Positions 11,680 through 25,080 of a stretch of DNA of 64,000 nucleotides are shown here, in pieces. The notes beneath the pieces were generated by a model, which ran no database searches, had not been told where the DNA came from, and was given only the letters and a program-made list of their open reading frames with translations. This stretch comes from Acorus gramineus. Taxonomy: Eukaryota > Streptophyta > Magnoliopsida > Acorales > Acoraceae. The position numbers were made by a program, and so were the translations under genes. The stretch is from NCBI GenBank assembly GCA_030737835.1, contig CM060853.1, positions 14,296,000-14,359,999 on the forward strand, in the 5' to 3' direction. Numbering within the stretch: position 1 is the stretch's first letter; the number at the start of each line of letters is the position of its first letter.

Positions 11680-13439
11680 CAGAGAGCTCCTATCGCCTGC
11701 TTCTATAATTTTTTTTTTTTCGGGGAATTGTCCAAATATTCTTGGACTAAACCTCTCATTATTTCCACACCCCCTGACTTTGTAGAATTTTTTTTTTATG
11801 CCTGTAGAGATGTCCCCTTTTTTTTTGTACCCCTCATCCTTGCCACATCACCTTTCACTACCTAAACTACCCTCTTCACTTTATTATCCCCCCAAAACCT
11901 TTGGAATTTCTCCCCAAAACCCTCTCTCTCTCTCCCCCAAAACTCTCTCTTTCCCCAAATCACTATCTACCTCACCTGATACTCCGTTGAATACCTTGTC
12001 ACTGCCATCGTCACCTATGTTAAGGGCCCGCTAGAAGCAATAGGAGGCGTTCATGGAGTGGGAGAGGCAGAGCAAAATCTTGCCTTTTATGGTGTATTTC
12101 TTTAAATTGTTAGATTTGATCTTCAAAGCTTGATCTCACCTGTTTTAGATCTCAGCTGCTGCATTTGAAGGTCCTCCGCATCTTCTTCTTCTTCTTCTTC
12201 TTCTTCTTCTTCTTCTATCTCACCTCCCATTGTTTTAGATGAATTTCACTTTTGGGTTCTTCTTAATCAGATTAATTTGAATATTGGGTTTTGATGTTTG
12301 TTTGGTTTTACCTTTTAATTTAAAATTATTTATTTTACTTGTTAATGCTGTAGTTGTTTATCAAAATTCTGTAATTGGTAATTTACATATATGTAGATTG
12401 ATAATATATTTCTGTAATTCATTATTACATTTCTATAACGTTGTATGTCCTTAGTTTAAATGTATAGATGATATTACATTTCTATTCTATACATGGTAGT
12501 TTTTGTTGTAGTTGTTATGCGAATAATGGATGATATTACATTTCTGTAAATGGTAGTTTATGTTATTGGGCATTACATTATTAGTTTTTATTGTTTATGT
12601 GAATTGTAGTTTATGTTATAATTGGGCATTACGTTGGTAGTTATTTTGTTGTAGTTGTTATATTGGTATATATTTTGTAATTATTTATAAAGTTTATGTA
12701 ATTAGGAATTTACAAATCTGTAAATTGTAATATATTGATGTTAATGATCATTATATTTTTGTAAAGTTGTATGTCTTTAGTTTAATTCCATTAGTAATTT
12801 TTGTAATTATTTATGTGATGTTGTAATTTCTTTAATTTTGTTTAGGTGTGTGATTGATCGTTGCATCTTTATGCAGGTACGTTGAATGTCTAGTTTGAAG
12901 GCTTTTTTAGTGAGTTTGATTTCACCCAAGAGGACATGAAGAAGATCAAAGGGGAGACAACAACTGATTTCATTAGGATGGGAAGACAGTGTTATAATTC
13001 AAACAATTGATGTATCTATTTTAATGACACTTTGAGAAAGTATGTATAACTATATCATATAAATTCATTTTGTGGATGTGAATATATATATTTATATATG
13101 ATAATGACATGACTTATAGTTCATGAATTTATTGTAATGACACTGGGAATATATCTGTAACCATTTATGTTTAAACATCTTTGTGTATGTTAAATGCTTC
13201 CTGTATGTAACTATGAAATATCTGTAACTATGTCTATAATTTCTGTAACAGGCCAAGTCAGTGCTTATCCACTCACACACTGCCCTGATCTCTTCATATA
13301 TATATTACAATTATTTTTATTCAAATTCAATCAATGCTGGCATATATCACAAAATCAAGTCATCATTGACTGTGTCCCCAAAATTCCACCCAAATATGGA
13401 TTTACATGTCAACTCATAATTGACTAAATCTTATGATTT
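11680..13439. other. Intergenic DNA with a CTT microsatellite
   Basis: No gene is recognised. An uninterrupted (TTC)n tract lies at 12181-12216. The T-rich, G-poor stretch at 12300-12860 repeats short motifs such as TGTAGTTGTTAT and TTACATTTCT without a clear unit. Confidence 0.5.
12181..12216. repeat. (TTC)n microsatellite
   Basis: About twelve uninterrupted TTC/CTT units. Confidence 0.9.
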
Positions 13440-13800
13440 TATCTGTTATCTCCTCCCTAATGACTGATGGATTCTCGACCGTTCGATGGAGAGGGATCAA
13501 TCAGAAATCCTAATCATAGCAAATCCTCTATAAATAGGAGGCAAGAACATACATAGGCGGTAAGCACAATTTCTTTTTGCTAAAAATCCTTTTTTGACCA
13601 CCTTGACTAACTTAAGCGTTGGAGGGTCTTTCGCAGGTCCCCTTCTCCTTGGGTCCACAATTCTCAAGAGGCGCTCGCCGGCAACAGACAACGAAACCAG
13701 GTGGAGAAGGACGGAAGAGGCCGGATCCGTTTACCCGAACCCGATAAGCAAAATTTCTGTCCCTCCACGTATGCATGGATAGATGAAGTATATGTGCAAT
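13440..13800 (+). mobile_element. LTR-like promoter fragment
   Basis: A CTATAAATAGGAG TATA box at about 13528 is followed by GC-richer sequence containing GACTAACTTAAGCGTTGGAG and GGTCTTTCGCAGGTCC, which resemble the R/U5 region of plant LTR retrotransposons. I could not find the matching second LTR, gag-pol frames or a target duplication, so this is either a solo or truncated LTR, or a misreading. Confidence 0.4.
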
Positions 13801-16204
13801 AGCCCGGCCCAGATTTTGTTTTTTTTTTTTTTTTTGTTATTTGTTATATATATTAAGATAATGTTACACACATATTTGTTTCAATCATAATTCTAGTTTA
13901 CACGTGTTTTAAATTTTTTTAACAATAATATATACTTCATTTAATGAGATAGATGCTTTTATAAAAAAAAAATGAAGTATATACTCTAATAAATTGCATG
14001 AATACATTTATAAAAAAATGTATAAAATTTATATGAAAACATATACCTCGTTATTATGATTATATGCTCCAGTGATTTTCTATCGACGCATATATGACTG
14101 AAATTGAGGCTGAAAAAAAAAAAGAAAAATGATATGTCCAGCCCCTTTTGCAGCCTCATTTACAATTTACACCGTTATTCTATTTTTAAACAAATTATGC
14201 ACTCTCCTATCAAAGTACATGCTATTATATGAAGTGATATATAAACTGAGATACACCAGTATAATTTTTTTCATTATGAATAAATAATTTTTTTATTTCA
14301 TACATTATGATACCCTACACTATGAAACACAGTATATACTACGTTATCACAGTGTATGGGGTTACAAAAAAAATTAAATGTGTTTTGAGTATCACATTAT
14401 TTAATATATACAATAAATATATCAAGTATAAAAATAAAAAATCTTTCTATATTAATATTTAATATAGACCATCAAAAAATATTCTTCTAGATCCGCCCAT
14501 GGTTCCAACTGCATCCCAAAGAGAGACTGAGCTTGTGCCACACCTCTGTAACCACCAGACACTCGCAAAATAAGTGATGCGTAATTTATAATGTATACTT
14601 TGGATACCAGTACCTTTATGTCTATTTATATAATATAATATTATCAATCACATAACACGGGCAAAATAAGAATACACGCGGACCTGCATAAATGAGCCGC
14701 GTGTAACATTATCCAAAAAAAATAAACGTGTTAGGTCCGAGACCGTAGTCAATCATGCAATCGTTTTATTTTTTTCGTTTTTATTTTTCCCGTTTAGTAT
14801 TAGTCTTCCCCATATGCATATGTAAATAAAAAATATATTTTAACAAAATTACGGAAAACCAATACCATCAATTTTTTAATTCATTTATGTGCAATGTAAT
14901 ATACTATATTATATATATATAAATAATATGATAATTTTTTTTAATAATAATTAAATAAATCTTTTATAAAATTTATTATGAAATTACCCAAAAAGAAGAT
15001 ATATTACCATTAAAAATGAGTTCGATTACATATATACCCCTCAACCAACTTTATATTATAAAAATATCTTATTTGAAACTCTCAAACCAACAATATCGCT
15101 TGAATAGATAAAAAATAATAATTTTCATATACAATTTAAATCTTTTTTAATAATATTATTGGAATAACAAATCATCGGGGATATTTTGCTAAAATGTGAT
15201 TTGTTAGAGGTATATATATAAAAAAAACCAAGAATTAAAATATTTTTAAAATTCTTTATAAATTCTTAAATTTTAAAGTATAACTCTGATTGGGGTGATT
15301 AATAGCTCGTTGGAAAGATCTTTCTGATATATACTTATGACCTTGAAATGGAGTTTTCCTAAAAATGACTATTTCATGATGAAAAATGAAATAAAAATTT
15401 GAAACTCATATTTAATCCGAAATTAGCTATTTATCACCCATATTATATGATTATCTTAATCTAAATCTAATAATAACAATAAAGTTGTTATATGATGTGA
15501 CACGATCACCACCATTCATTCAATATATCATTAATATAGATAGATAGATAATACAATGACAGTTAAATATTCACGTTATCTTTTAAAATATTAAAAATAT
15601 GTGTTTTTTTTTTCATTTTTGCCCTTAATATAAAATTAAAAGTTCATATATACAACTAAGGATAAAATTAGAAATGAAAATGTTACACATGAAAAAATGG
15701 ACTTGAAAACTTAAACGCTTTCAGTTAGTGTAACAAATAGATTATTAAATAAATGAAAGAAATATGTTACAACTAAATTTTTCTTTTTAGCATATATATT
15801 ACTCAACCAATCTTATATTGTTAATATTTTCCATTTCAAACTCTAAAACTACGAGTACCCCTTAAATAGGTTAATAAACAACCCTTTTCAGGGTATTGTT
15901 GAAAATGACAAATCATTAGAGATATTTTAACAAAATGTGATTTTTATAGGAGTATATATACAAAAAAACTATTAAAAAAATATTCCATGCAATTTATAAT
16001 ATTATTCAATTTATATATAAACATATATATATATAGCTAGATTGATTTTTATTTATTTTATCTTTATCCTAATATAAAACTAATAAAAATAAATATAATA
16101 AAAATGATGTGGCATGATCTATACCATTCATCTCCTATAGTTTGAAATCAAATATCATAAATAACTAATGGTAAATTCGGAAATGAAAATGTTAAAAAAA
16201 AAAA
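13801..16204. other. AT-rich intergenic DNA
   Basis: No gene is recognised. The motif TGAAGTATATACTCTAATA at 13972-13990 belongs to an AT-rich dispersed repeat also seen near 37021-37040. Confidence 0.45.
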
Positions 16205-16741
16205 GAAAAAATCCATATAACCCCCTAAAATTTGATTGAAATCCATATAACCCACTGACTTTTATTAAAATCCATATAACCCTCTGAAAACACTTAGTAA
16301 ATTCAAATAACCTCCTAAATAAAAAATTTGTTAGTAGATGATGAATATTTTGTGAATATTTCGTTTGATTAATCTTGACTGAAGATACGATATGCTAAAA
16401 AAATCACTACAATGTGTTAAAAATATAAAAAATCATATGAAAATGACAATTTTATCCGCTTTGGATCTGTTATAGAACCCTATCCGGAGGTGTAAAATCG
16501 TCATTTATAGAAGATTTTTCACATTTTTAACACATTGTAGTTTTTTTTGATATACTGTGTTCTCTACCAGGGTTAACCAAACATAATATTCACCAAATAT
16601 TCATCATCTATAAATGTAAATTTTATTCAGGGGATTATTTGGATTTACTAGGTGTTTCAGGGGGTTATATGGATTTTAAGAAATATCAGGGGATTGTATA
16701 TGTTTCAGTCAGTTTACAGGGGGTTATATGGATTTTTCCCT
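16205..16741. mobile_element. Foldback MITE, copy 2 (empty-site copy)
   Basis: The left end AAAAATCCATATAACCCCCT and the right end AGGGGGTTATATGGATTTTT are exact reverse complements, with several degenerate repeats of the same motif inside each arm. The copy shares its internal sequence with 10439-11679 but lacks the nested hAT: its TTCGTTTGATTAA at about 16360 corresponds to the insertion point there. Confidence 0.7.
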
Positions 16742-18045
16742 AAAAAAAACAAAGTTGAAAATTTAAATACTTCCAATTAATATATAGATAGAAGATACAC
16801 GAAATCATTTTTTAAGCTAATAAATTCAAATTATATTTTTTTATGGTACACACTTATATTTAATAAAGCGAATACATTCACAAATATATATATTTGGTAC
16901 ATAACCCTGTATGCCGATTACAAACGATAGGCGCGATTACAAGCTGAAACAAACCATACACCTAGTCCAAAGGGTGGTTTTCACTTTTTCATTTTTCCTA
17001 AGGCTTTCCGCAAAAATCGAAACCTAACTCCCCATAAAATGGGGGGGTGTCTCTCACCATTGGAAAGAAGAAATTGATGAGCTTTCACAACAAGACAAAC
17101 ATGTCGTGTTTGAGCTCTATATGCCTTCCTTGATAGAGACCCCTAGCTGTTGAGGGCCAACTATATATTATTACATCACCTATGACTTTGATCAATGATC
17201 CTGATCCGGAGTCCAAATCCCAATCCATATCAAAAACATGTGGGTAGATGAGGTTCATTTATAATCTCACTATCAAAAATTATTACATGGTGGTCCGGTC
17301 TTTATACCACATTAATAATACACAATCACATGAAAAAATAAAATAAATTTTTTTTATCTACTTTTTATCATTACAATAGAACTTTCAAAAACCTCTGTAA
17401 CTCAGAGCAAGAATTTTTGATATATATTAGAGCATCTCTAATGAACATGTTAATTAGCTAGTTAATATCATATTTTTACAAAACATGTAAAAATGTTGCT
17501 CCAATAAAAATGTTAAGGAAAAACTAATTATGGGCTTCACCTGTCATATGTTATTTTTCAAGTTAACTGTGGCTAGTATTTTAGCTAGTTAAATGTGGGC
17601 CTCACCTGATTGTTCTCATTAAAAAAATAAAAAAAAATACATTTGAGATGTTGAGTGGGTATAGAGGTGGGACCTACTCTTATTTTAGCTAGTTTATTTA
17701 GCTAGTCCATTGGAACAACAACAATCAACTAGATATAAATGTAGCAAATGAATATGTAATTGATGTATAAAGTATTGATATGACTCTTTAACATCTTAGT
17801 TAGCTAAACTATGCATCGAAGAAGATCTTACGCCAGTGCTATGTCAATCTTGCAACGGTGGTAAGTTGAGTTTTTTTTCTTTGTAAATTTAAAGCAACAG
17901 GAAGGGTAGTTTAGTCGCTTTGGGAAAAAAAAAATATGGAAAGCAAAGACAAAAATATAAGCCCCGGATCAAAACTTGGCGGCTCTCACACTCCACTCTC
18001 CTTCACACAAGCTCCTTCATTTTTTAAAGCTCCTCAGACTCCCCC

Positions 18046-18046
<1 letters not shown>
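16742..18046. other. Upstream region of the homocysteine methyltransferase gene
   Basis: AT-rich DNA without a recognised gene. No clear core promoter can be picked out; the 5' leader probably includes the CT tract that follows. Confidence 0.4.

Positions 18047-18081
<35 letters not shown>
18047..18081. repeat. (TC)n microsatellite in the 5' leader
   Basis: About 17 TC units end six bases upstream of the ATG at 18087. CT-rich leaders are common in plant genes, and this tract is probably within the transcribed 5' UTR. Confidence 0.85.
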
Positions 18082-18084
<3 letters not shown>

Positions 18085-18086
18085 AC

Positions 18087-21000
18087 ATGGGAGGGACAAC
18101 AACATCGTCGGCCGACGTGATGTCGGACCTCCTGCGCGAGTGCGGCGGGTGCGCGGTGATCGACGGCGGTCTCGCGACGGAGCTAGAGAGGAACGGTGCG
18201 GATCTCAACGACCACCTCTGGAGCGCCAAGTGCCTCATCAGCTCTCCCCATCTCATCCGCAAGGTCTACTGCTGCTCCTCTGTTTATCTTTTCTGTGAAT
18301 CTCGGTTGGTTGGATTTTGATCTCACGAAAAAAAAATGGGTTCTCGATGATTTGATTTGAAGTTTTTTTTTTGTTTGCTTGGTTTAATTGGAAAGTGTAT
18401 TTTTTTTTGGTGTGGTGGATGCGTGTGGTGATTTTAGCATTCGTAATTTGGTTTAAAATTCGCTGATCGCATCAAAGAATCAACTGTGAAAATTCAGATT
18501 TTTTTTTTTTTTGCTTGGTAATATTCAGATTGTTGATCACATAGTTTTAGACTTTTTTTTTTTTTTTTGAGGAAATTTTAGTCCTCCCCCCCTCCCTCCC
18601 TCCCGTTTGTGGTGGAGAATTAATATAGAATAGGAGTGAATTCTAGAGAATAGTCCTTATTCGTATTTGTTTTCATTGGATGAACTCTAATAGTTATCTC
18701 ACCTAACAGTATGACACATATATTCCAAAAACTGTCACATCTATCAAATTAGATACACATCTCTCACACTTATGGAAGAGTATAATTGTCATTTAAAAAG
18801 TCATAAACTCTTATCCATCCCTTATCCACCATTTATCATTAATTTATCCAAGGTGAACAAAAAAAAAATAAAATCACTTTTACATTTCCTAATGAGAAAA
18901 ACAGAAAAGGCAAGCAAACAAAAATTTGCTTATTCAACATGAATTGTTATTTATTGCGGTATAGCTATCATGGGCGAATAAGCCTATGTCACGCCCCATA
19001 TGGGCCCTTCATATCTTAACAAAAGAATACAAATGGTCCGAATATTAGCTCGGGATGAGGGGAGAATCTCCGTTGTGGTTACACTAGTGATGCTCCCACC
19101 ACTGGAGGAGACAAAGAGTAGCGGGGGAGGAAATAATAAGAAGAAAGCCAAAAAGAAGAAAAGAGTGACACCTCTAACAGTTGGCCCACCCATATAAATA
19201 TTGCAACTCAGCTATTCTCCATCTTCTGCCTGCTGCTCCTCAACGCGCAGGACATCCCTTGAATAAGTAATATTCTTCAACCCAACTAGATGTCTCCCCC
19301 AATCTTGGATGAACTAAATCATGGACTCCCACAGATTTTCAAAATAAAATTTTTGGTTAGAGAAGATCAAACTGTTCCGTGTAGTCCAGATGGCCCACAT
19401 TCCCGCTGGTATGATAATACCCTTCATTCCCGCTTGCGCTTTACTATCTCCTCAGGCCCGCATGTTCCTCAGAACCTCCCACAATTCATCTAGGCTGGAG
19501 AAATGAAGTTGCAGACCAACCAAATCGCTGAGAGCAGACCAAAACTGAACACCCACTGGGCATGACGTAAAGAGGTGTTCCACCGTTTCAAACTCCACAT
19601 TACAGAGCTCACAAATCATTGATGCTTCCGGGCGCCACTTAGCTCGATGAACTTTCGTCAGCAGGCGCCCCTGTAGAGCTAACCACTTAAATTTTTTGAT
19701 CTTCCAGCTCCATATCCGGTCAGTTCTGGCCATGATCACAGGAACCTCCGGTCGCGACCTGGACCACTGTAGTTTTGGACGTTCGATTTGAGATTACTGT
19801 TAGAATGTTTGAAAATGTTTTTTGGGGCTAGAATTTATGGCCTGATTAAAGAGGCTTTAGAAAGACAATTCTCAGTTAGTGGGAAGCAGATTATATGTTT
19901 GTTGAAGCTTCGTCGCAGTTTCAGGATAGAAGATCATCTGCCTTGAAAGAAATTTTAGAAATGAGGTGGAAAAAGCATGATGAAATTTTAGCTAGGGTTT
20001 GGGAAAATATCGGGGAATTTAAATTTGATATTAAAAATATTAGATGATGGATACAATGGGACCTTTTACAATATTTCTCTTATGATGAATTTTACTACAG
20101 TCGTGCTAACTCATGTATGATTCATATTTTTTTACAAGATTTGCTTCACGGGGCCTCTTTGTGGTGTTGATGAGCTATCTGAAACTTTCATATTTCTTGT
20201 AATCAGGAAACGGTTTACACTAATTTGATTCACTCTCTTTCAGTTATGGCTTCCTATGTATTTAGGCTAATACCAGACCAGGATGCCAAAACGTAAAAAT
20301 GGATTCATGTTTCCTTTTGTGATCAGGATTCATTGTTCCATTAGCGCTTGTTATTCAAGGAAATTTATCCACCACCATTTATAGTGAGAAAATTGTAGTC
20401 AAGCATTTCTGATCAAGCGTTTCTGGTCCGATAAATTCATCTCCCCTTCTGCATCATTAAAGCCTTTGCATATTTGCTACTTGCTATTTTGTACCTGTGA
20501 ATTATTTATTGCTATTCTTCCAATGGCAACGCTTTCTTTACACTTGATGCATGAATTTGATGTACCTTTTACATATTCTGGGTATTATTCCGTGTTACAT
20601 GATTTCCATGTGGTTTTTAACATCTCAATGGAATATTATAATGCACTTGATTTGGTTACATTTTTTCCTGTATGTGCTTATGTAATAGGTTCACTTAGAT
20701 TACCTCGAAGCAGGAGCAAATATATTGATCACGGCATCTTATCAGGTATGATTGGTTACTACATCTTCCTATCTTTCTCTGTTTTGGAGTCATCTTGAGT
20801 CAGTGATGCTTTCCAAAGTAACTGATGACATCATTTCTCTGCTTGCATCAGGCCACCATTCAGGGTTTTGAGTCTAAAGGGATTTCTAGGGAAGAGAGTG
20901 AAAATTTACTTCGTAAGAGTGCGGAAATAGCATGTGAGGCACGTGATATTTTTCTGGAGAGATGTACAAAAGGTTGTTATAGCGGGACTGGAGGGGCTCC

Positions 21001-24000
21001 CAAAAACCACCCTGTTTTAGTTGCGGCTTCAAGAGGAAGCTATGGAGCATATCTAGCAGATGGTTCGGAGTACAGGTTTGTGGAGCAGCTGTTCTTGTCT
21101 TCCTTATTTAGTTGCATTCTTTATTATGTATCTGTATTCTATGTTATAGTGGGGAATATGGCGAGGCTGTTACCCTGGCATTTCTGAAAGATTTTCACAG
21201 AAGAGTTCAGGTTCTTGCAGAATCAAGTGTTGAAATAATAGCTTTTGAGACGATCCCAAATAAGATTGAAGCTCAGGTTTGTGTTAGTTGACATGTAGGG
21301 CATTTTACTTGTTCTGATTCAGTTTCTTAAGTTTGCATATCCTGGTGAATTCTGGATTGACAACAGTCATTGATCTTTCTGAACTTAAATTACTGTCAAT
21401 CACTCTTGTATTTTCTGCAAGGAACAGCACAAACATCTTATTCACACATTAGACATTGGCATATACTTGTACTCATCCTGCTTCGTATTCAAGTTGCATC
21501 TCTGTAATTAAATTCAATATTTTCATATGATTTTAACGTCATCCATCAGCTGTGAGATTCTGTGATGTTCCAATTTCCTGACTTTGACAGAATCCAAGGT
21601 TGTTATGACTATAAGATTAAGATGTATTCTTTTCCTGATAATTGACATGTTTGCAGCTTTTGTACTTTTAGTTATTACTCATTTTCGTTTGTACATGCAT
21701 CTATTTTTTGCTTGAATGAAGAATAATCTCTATTTTCTACTTTTATTTATAAATTTCTATTGCATCAATTGCCTCAAAGGAGAATTAGCTTCTTCTTTTT
21801 TCTCATACATTTCAATTTGGTTTCATAGCAACTTCTATCTAAAATTAAATTGGTTGTCCACAGGCATATGTTGAGCTTCTAGAAGAGAATGACATAAAAA
21901 TCCCAGCATGGTTATCCTTCAACTCAAAGGATGGGGTTAATGTAGTCAGCGGAGATTCATTGCATGAGTGTGCCTCGATTGCGAATCTTGTAACAAGGTT
22001 GTTGCAGTTGGAATCAACTGCACACCTCCCATATTTATCCATGGGTTAATTACATATGATCAAAAGGTAAAACTTTGCATTTCTATGTGCTTAGTACTTC
22101 AGAATATGACAATGTTTTTTTCATCTCTTCGTTCAGTATTAACATTTTGGTTCAGTTTAAAATCTGGCCTATGCATGGCAATCCATGAACCCTTATTTTA
22201 TTCATGTCCGTAGCAATAACATACTGGTTGAAGTAGGCTTGTTTATGCTGGTGTGGATCCCAATCAGGACACATCTTTTATATTAAGGATTTGTGTGGGC
22301 AGATTCCAAGTATATCCTTTTAGTATTTTCACAGAACTGGGTAAGGTATCTGCATCCAGTTTCAAACACACTAATATAAGTATATAACTACTGAGAGGCT
22401 TGAGACTGATAAAAGAAAGTTGCAATAAACAAGGGAAAAAATAGTGAGACATGCATCCACCCAAAATTTGAATGAAGTTTGATTTTCTCTTTGTAGATCT
22501 GATTAGAAGGTCAATTTGAAAGAAGTTTAAATTATAATCTTGTATTAAAAAAATTATAAATCCAAAATATTAGTTAGGTGAGGGATTTTTCAAAGATGGG
22601 GAAAGATATTTTAATCCACATGCCCACATTCATAGATGGAGATGGATGAAAAATTCTAGTCCCCTCTCCCTTCAGAATTGTTATCAGATTTGTGCTAGTT
22701 CAACTGCATAACTATGAGAGTTTGTCATCGTGGCTATCCCCATTAATCGATGCTCATCTGCCTCTGATGACGGGGGACAGATGGGAGGTAAATGCTTCCA
22801 TTATAATGGGGACACTTGACCTGTATAATAAATAATCTGGGTACTTCATGATGAAACCAGAACTTCCCATTTTAGTTGATCAAACACATGAAATGTTCAG
22901 GATTTGTGCAAACTAGTGAATTCCCTTTGGTCCATATGATCTCATGTATTTAAAGGGGCGAACAGAACATTAGAGAACATAGCAATTCTGTGACAGTGCT
23001 GGGCGTTAAAGGGACATGAGTAGTTTCCTACACTCCTTCCTCCACTCTGTTTAATCCTCCCCACAAATTCCTACAATCTATATTTAACTACAAAAATGGT
23101 GCCCATAACAGAAGGTCCTCCATTAACCAAAAAGGTAACAAATATCTTATAGGAAAGGTCCTAACTTAAGTTTCAAGAGAAACTACTTGCCATAAATAAG
23201 ATTTGACTTAACTAAATAATTATGTTAAGCTCTAAATCCTCAACCATCCAAAGTTATCCACATTTGAATGGTTTTGAAGTTCATGGCTTTTGGACTATTG
23301 TGAGACTATCTTGCGAGGACATCTGATTCTGATTTTTGGTTTTGTAGGTTACAAGCAAACCGATAATTATCTATCCAAACAGTGGGGAAACATATGATGC
23401 TGACAGAAAGGAGTGGGTGGTGAGTTTATTCACTCTGTAAACCATTTTTAAAATTTTATTTCTTTAGCCTTCATTTCTGCTTCATGATCTCCTCCTGCTT
23501 AAGATCTAATGCTACGGAGTTAGAAGCAGACTGATCAATATCATCATGCATCATCATTGATTCAAAGCTGTGTTGTGCATGATGGCCGAGGAAAAGTCTT
23601 TATGAATCCATACTTCATTATGTACACTGATAAATTCTTTCTTAACAAGCGTGAGGCCCTTTTATTTTCTTTCTTTTTTAATTTTTTAAGGGTTTCTATT
23701 GAAATATAAAGAGACTTTAGAATCTAAAGGTTTTATATAAGTAGAAAGAAGCAGAATATATGGAATGTAAATTTGTAAGAAGAAAAAAAAAATGAAATAG
23801 TATACTTTAACTGACATGTTATACCTAAGATGGATTTTTTAGTTTAATAATTTGGGAACTGGGATCAATTGTTCACGAGGACTGTGAAAGTCAAAGAAAG
23901 ATGTTCTGGAATTAAGGACATCATTGAATGTAAAAGTGATTTATGGGTAAAAATGTTGGGAATCAAGAAACAAACATACCCAGTATAACTAAAATGTAAA

Positions 24001-25080
24001 AGCGTTTCTGGAGTATTGTATGACTATAAAATTTATGAAGTTAAAAATAAAAAATGCATTGCACCTAAACAATAACAGTGATTTATGGGTAAAAGTGTTG
24101 GGCAATCAAGAAACAACATACCCACAAAATGGACGTCATTGAAATAAGAATGTCGAGACGGATGAAACAATACTAGAAGACATGGAATAAGAAATGAGTA
24201 CATCCATAAAATAATTTGAGGATGCTGCAACAGATAATAAATGAAGGGAAATCATTTAACATAGTTTGGGCTATTGTTACAGAAACTAATATGTGAGTAC
24301 CGTATAGGAAGAATAACATATTCATAATCTATGGTGTTCCAAGTACAAGTGGTAGGTCATAATGAACTCGTGTGGAGACTGGAGACAATGAAAAAGGACA
24401 TGCTAAAAGTCCATTTGACTGAGAATATTGGCCAAGAAAAAAGATGAAAGGCTTGTTCTTGTTGTTGCTAAGGTTTTCTATTGAAAGTTCTCAATTTTTT
24501 TTTCCTTAGACTCAAAATGCAAATTTGCATCCTCCCCTGAATTCTTTGTGAAAATAAAGTCTAAAATAGGACCAACTAAAATGGTCAAGTTAATTAAAGA
24601 CGTAGGGCACTTAAAACACTCGGACACTTCTGTAGATGTCGCGTAATCCGACATAGTATAAGCAATTTCTAATAAAGTGTTAGTATATACTCTATGGAGC
24701 AAAATGTATATGTACTACACTTTTTGTGAAAACATGTAATTCATTACATAAGTACATATTTTTAAATTTTTTTCCAAAACGTGTTATGCAAAAGTGATTG
24801 CATGAACGACGGAGTGTAACATTTTCCAAAAATATAGTCTTTATATCCTGTGAAATGTATGACTTTGCACTTACACAATAGGAGACATGGACTTAAACAC
24901 ACTTTTCCTCTCTTGCAGGAATCTACAGGGGTTCCTGATGAAGATTTCGTGCCTTATGTCAGCAAATGGCGCGAGGCCGGGGCTTCCCTCATAGGCGGTT
25001 GTTGCAGGACAACTCCAAATACCATCAGAGCTATTTCAAGGGCTCTCAACATTACTAGTGTTATAAAACCCCAAAACTAA
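18087..25080 (+). CDS. HMT: Homocysteine S-methyltransferase (7 exons, frameshift in exon 5)
   Basis: Transfers a methyl group from S-methylmethionine or S-adenosylmethionine to homocysteine, making methionine; plant members are zinc-dependent cytosolic enzymes. Exons: 18087-18263, 20689-20745, 20852-21075, 21150-21276, 21864-22066, 23348-23419, 24919-25080, all with GT..AG introns. Recognisable blocks are [11 protein letters not shown] near the start, [20 protein letters not shown] and IGGCCR. The last two supply the three zinc cysteines (about residues 248, 315 and 316 of a 340-residue product). Oddity: the frame used up to ECASIAN ends at a TAA in exon 5 (22047-22049), while VVAVGINC lies in another frame. 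One base appears to be missing near 21985. As written, the product would stop at about 256 residues without the zinc site. This could be a pseudogene, an allele or a sequencing error. Intron 1 holds a MITE and a LINE fragment. Confidence 0.9.
18640..18995. repeat. Dispersed MITE-like repeat, copy B
   Basis: Second copy of the family at about 4480-4895, located in intron 1 of the methyltransferase gene. It shares long blocks in the same order and ends near CGAATAAGCC. Confidence 0.5.
19452..19739 (-). pseudogene. LINE ORF2 fragment (zinc-binding region of reverse transcriptase)
   Basis: The frame reads [14 protein letters not shown], then [14 protein letters not shown] and FWSAL. This is the CxxC...HxxxxC zinc-binding domain that follows the reverse transcriptase in plant L1-type LINEs. 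Only this domain survives. It lies antisense in intron 1 of the methyltransferase gene; no target duplication was identified. Confidence 0.8.
23935..24123. repeat. Direct repeat pair of about 48 bp
   Basis: Copies at 23935-23982 and 24077-24123 share AGTGATTTATGGGTAAAA and ATCAAGAAAC. They lie in intron 6 of the methyltransferase gene. Confidence 0.6.

Noticed and set aside
18984-19197. Open frames on both strands near a repeat edge
   Set aside because: Intronic, adjacent to a MITE. The translations resemble nothing known and lie in the methyltransferase intron 1.
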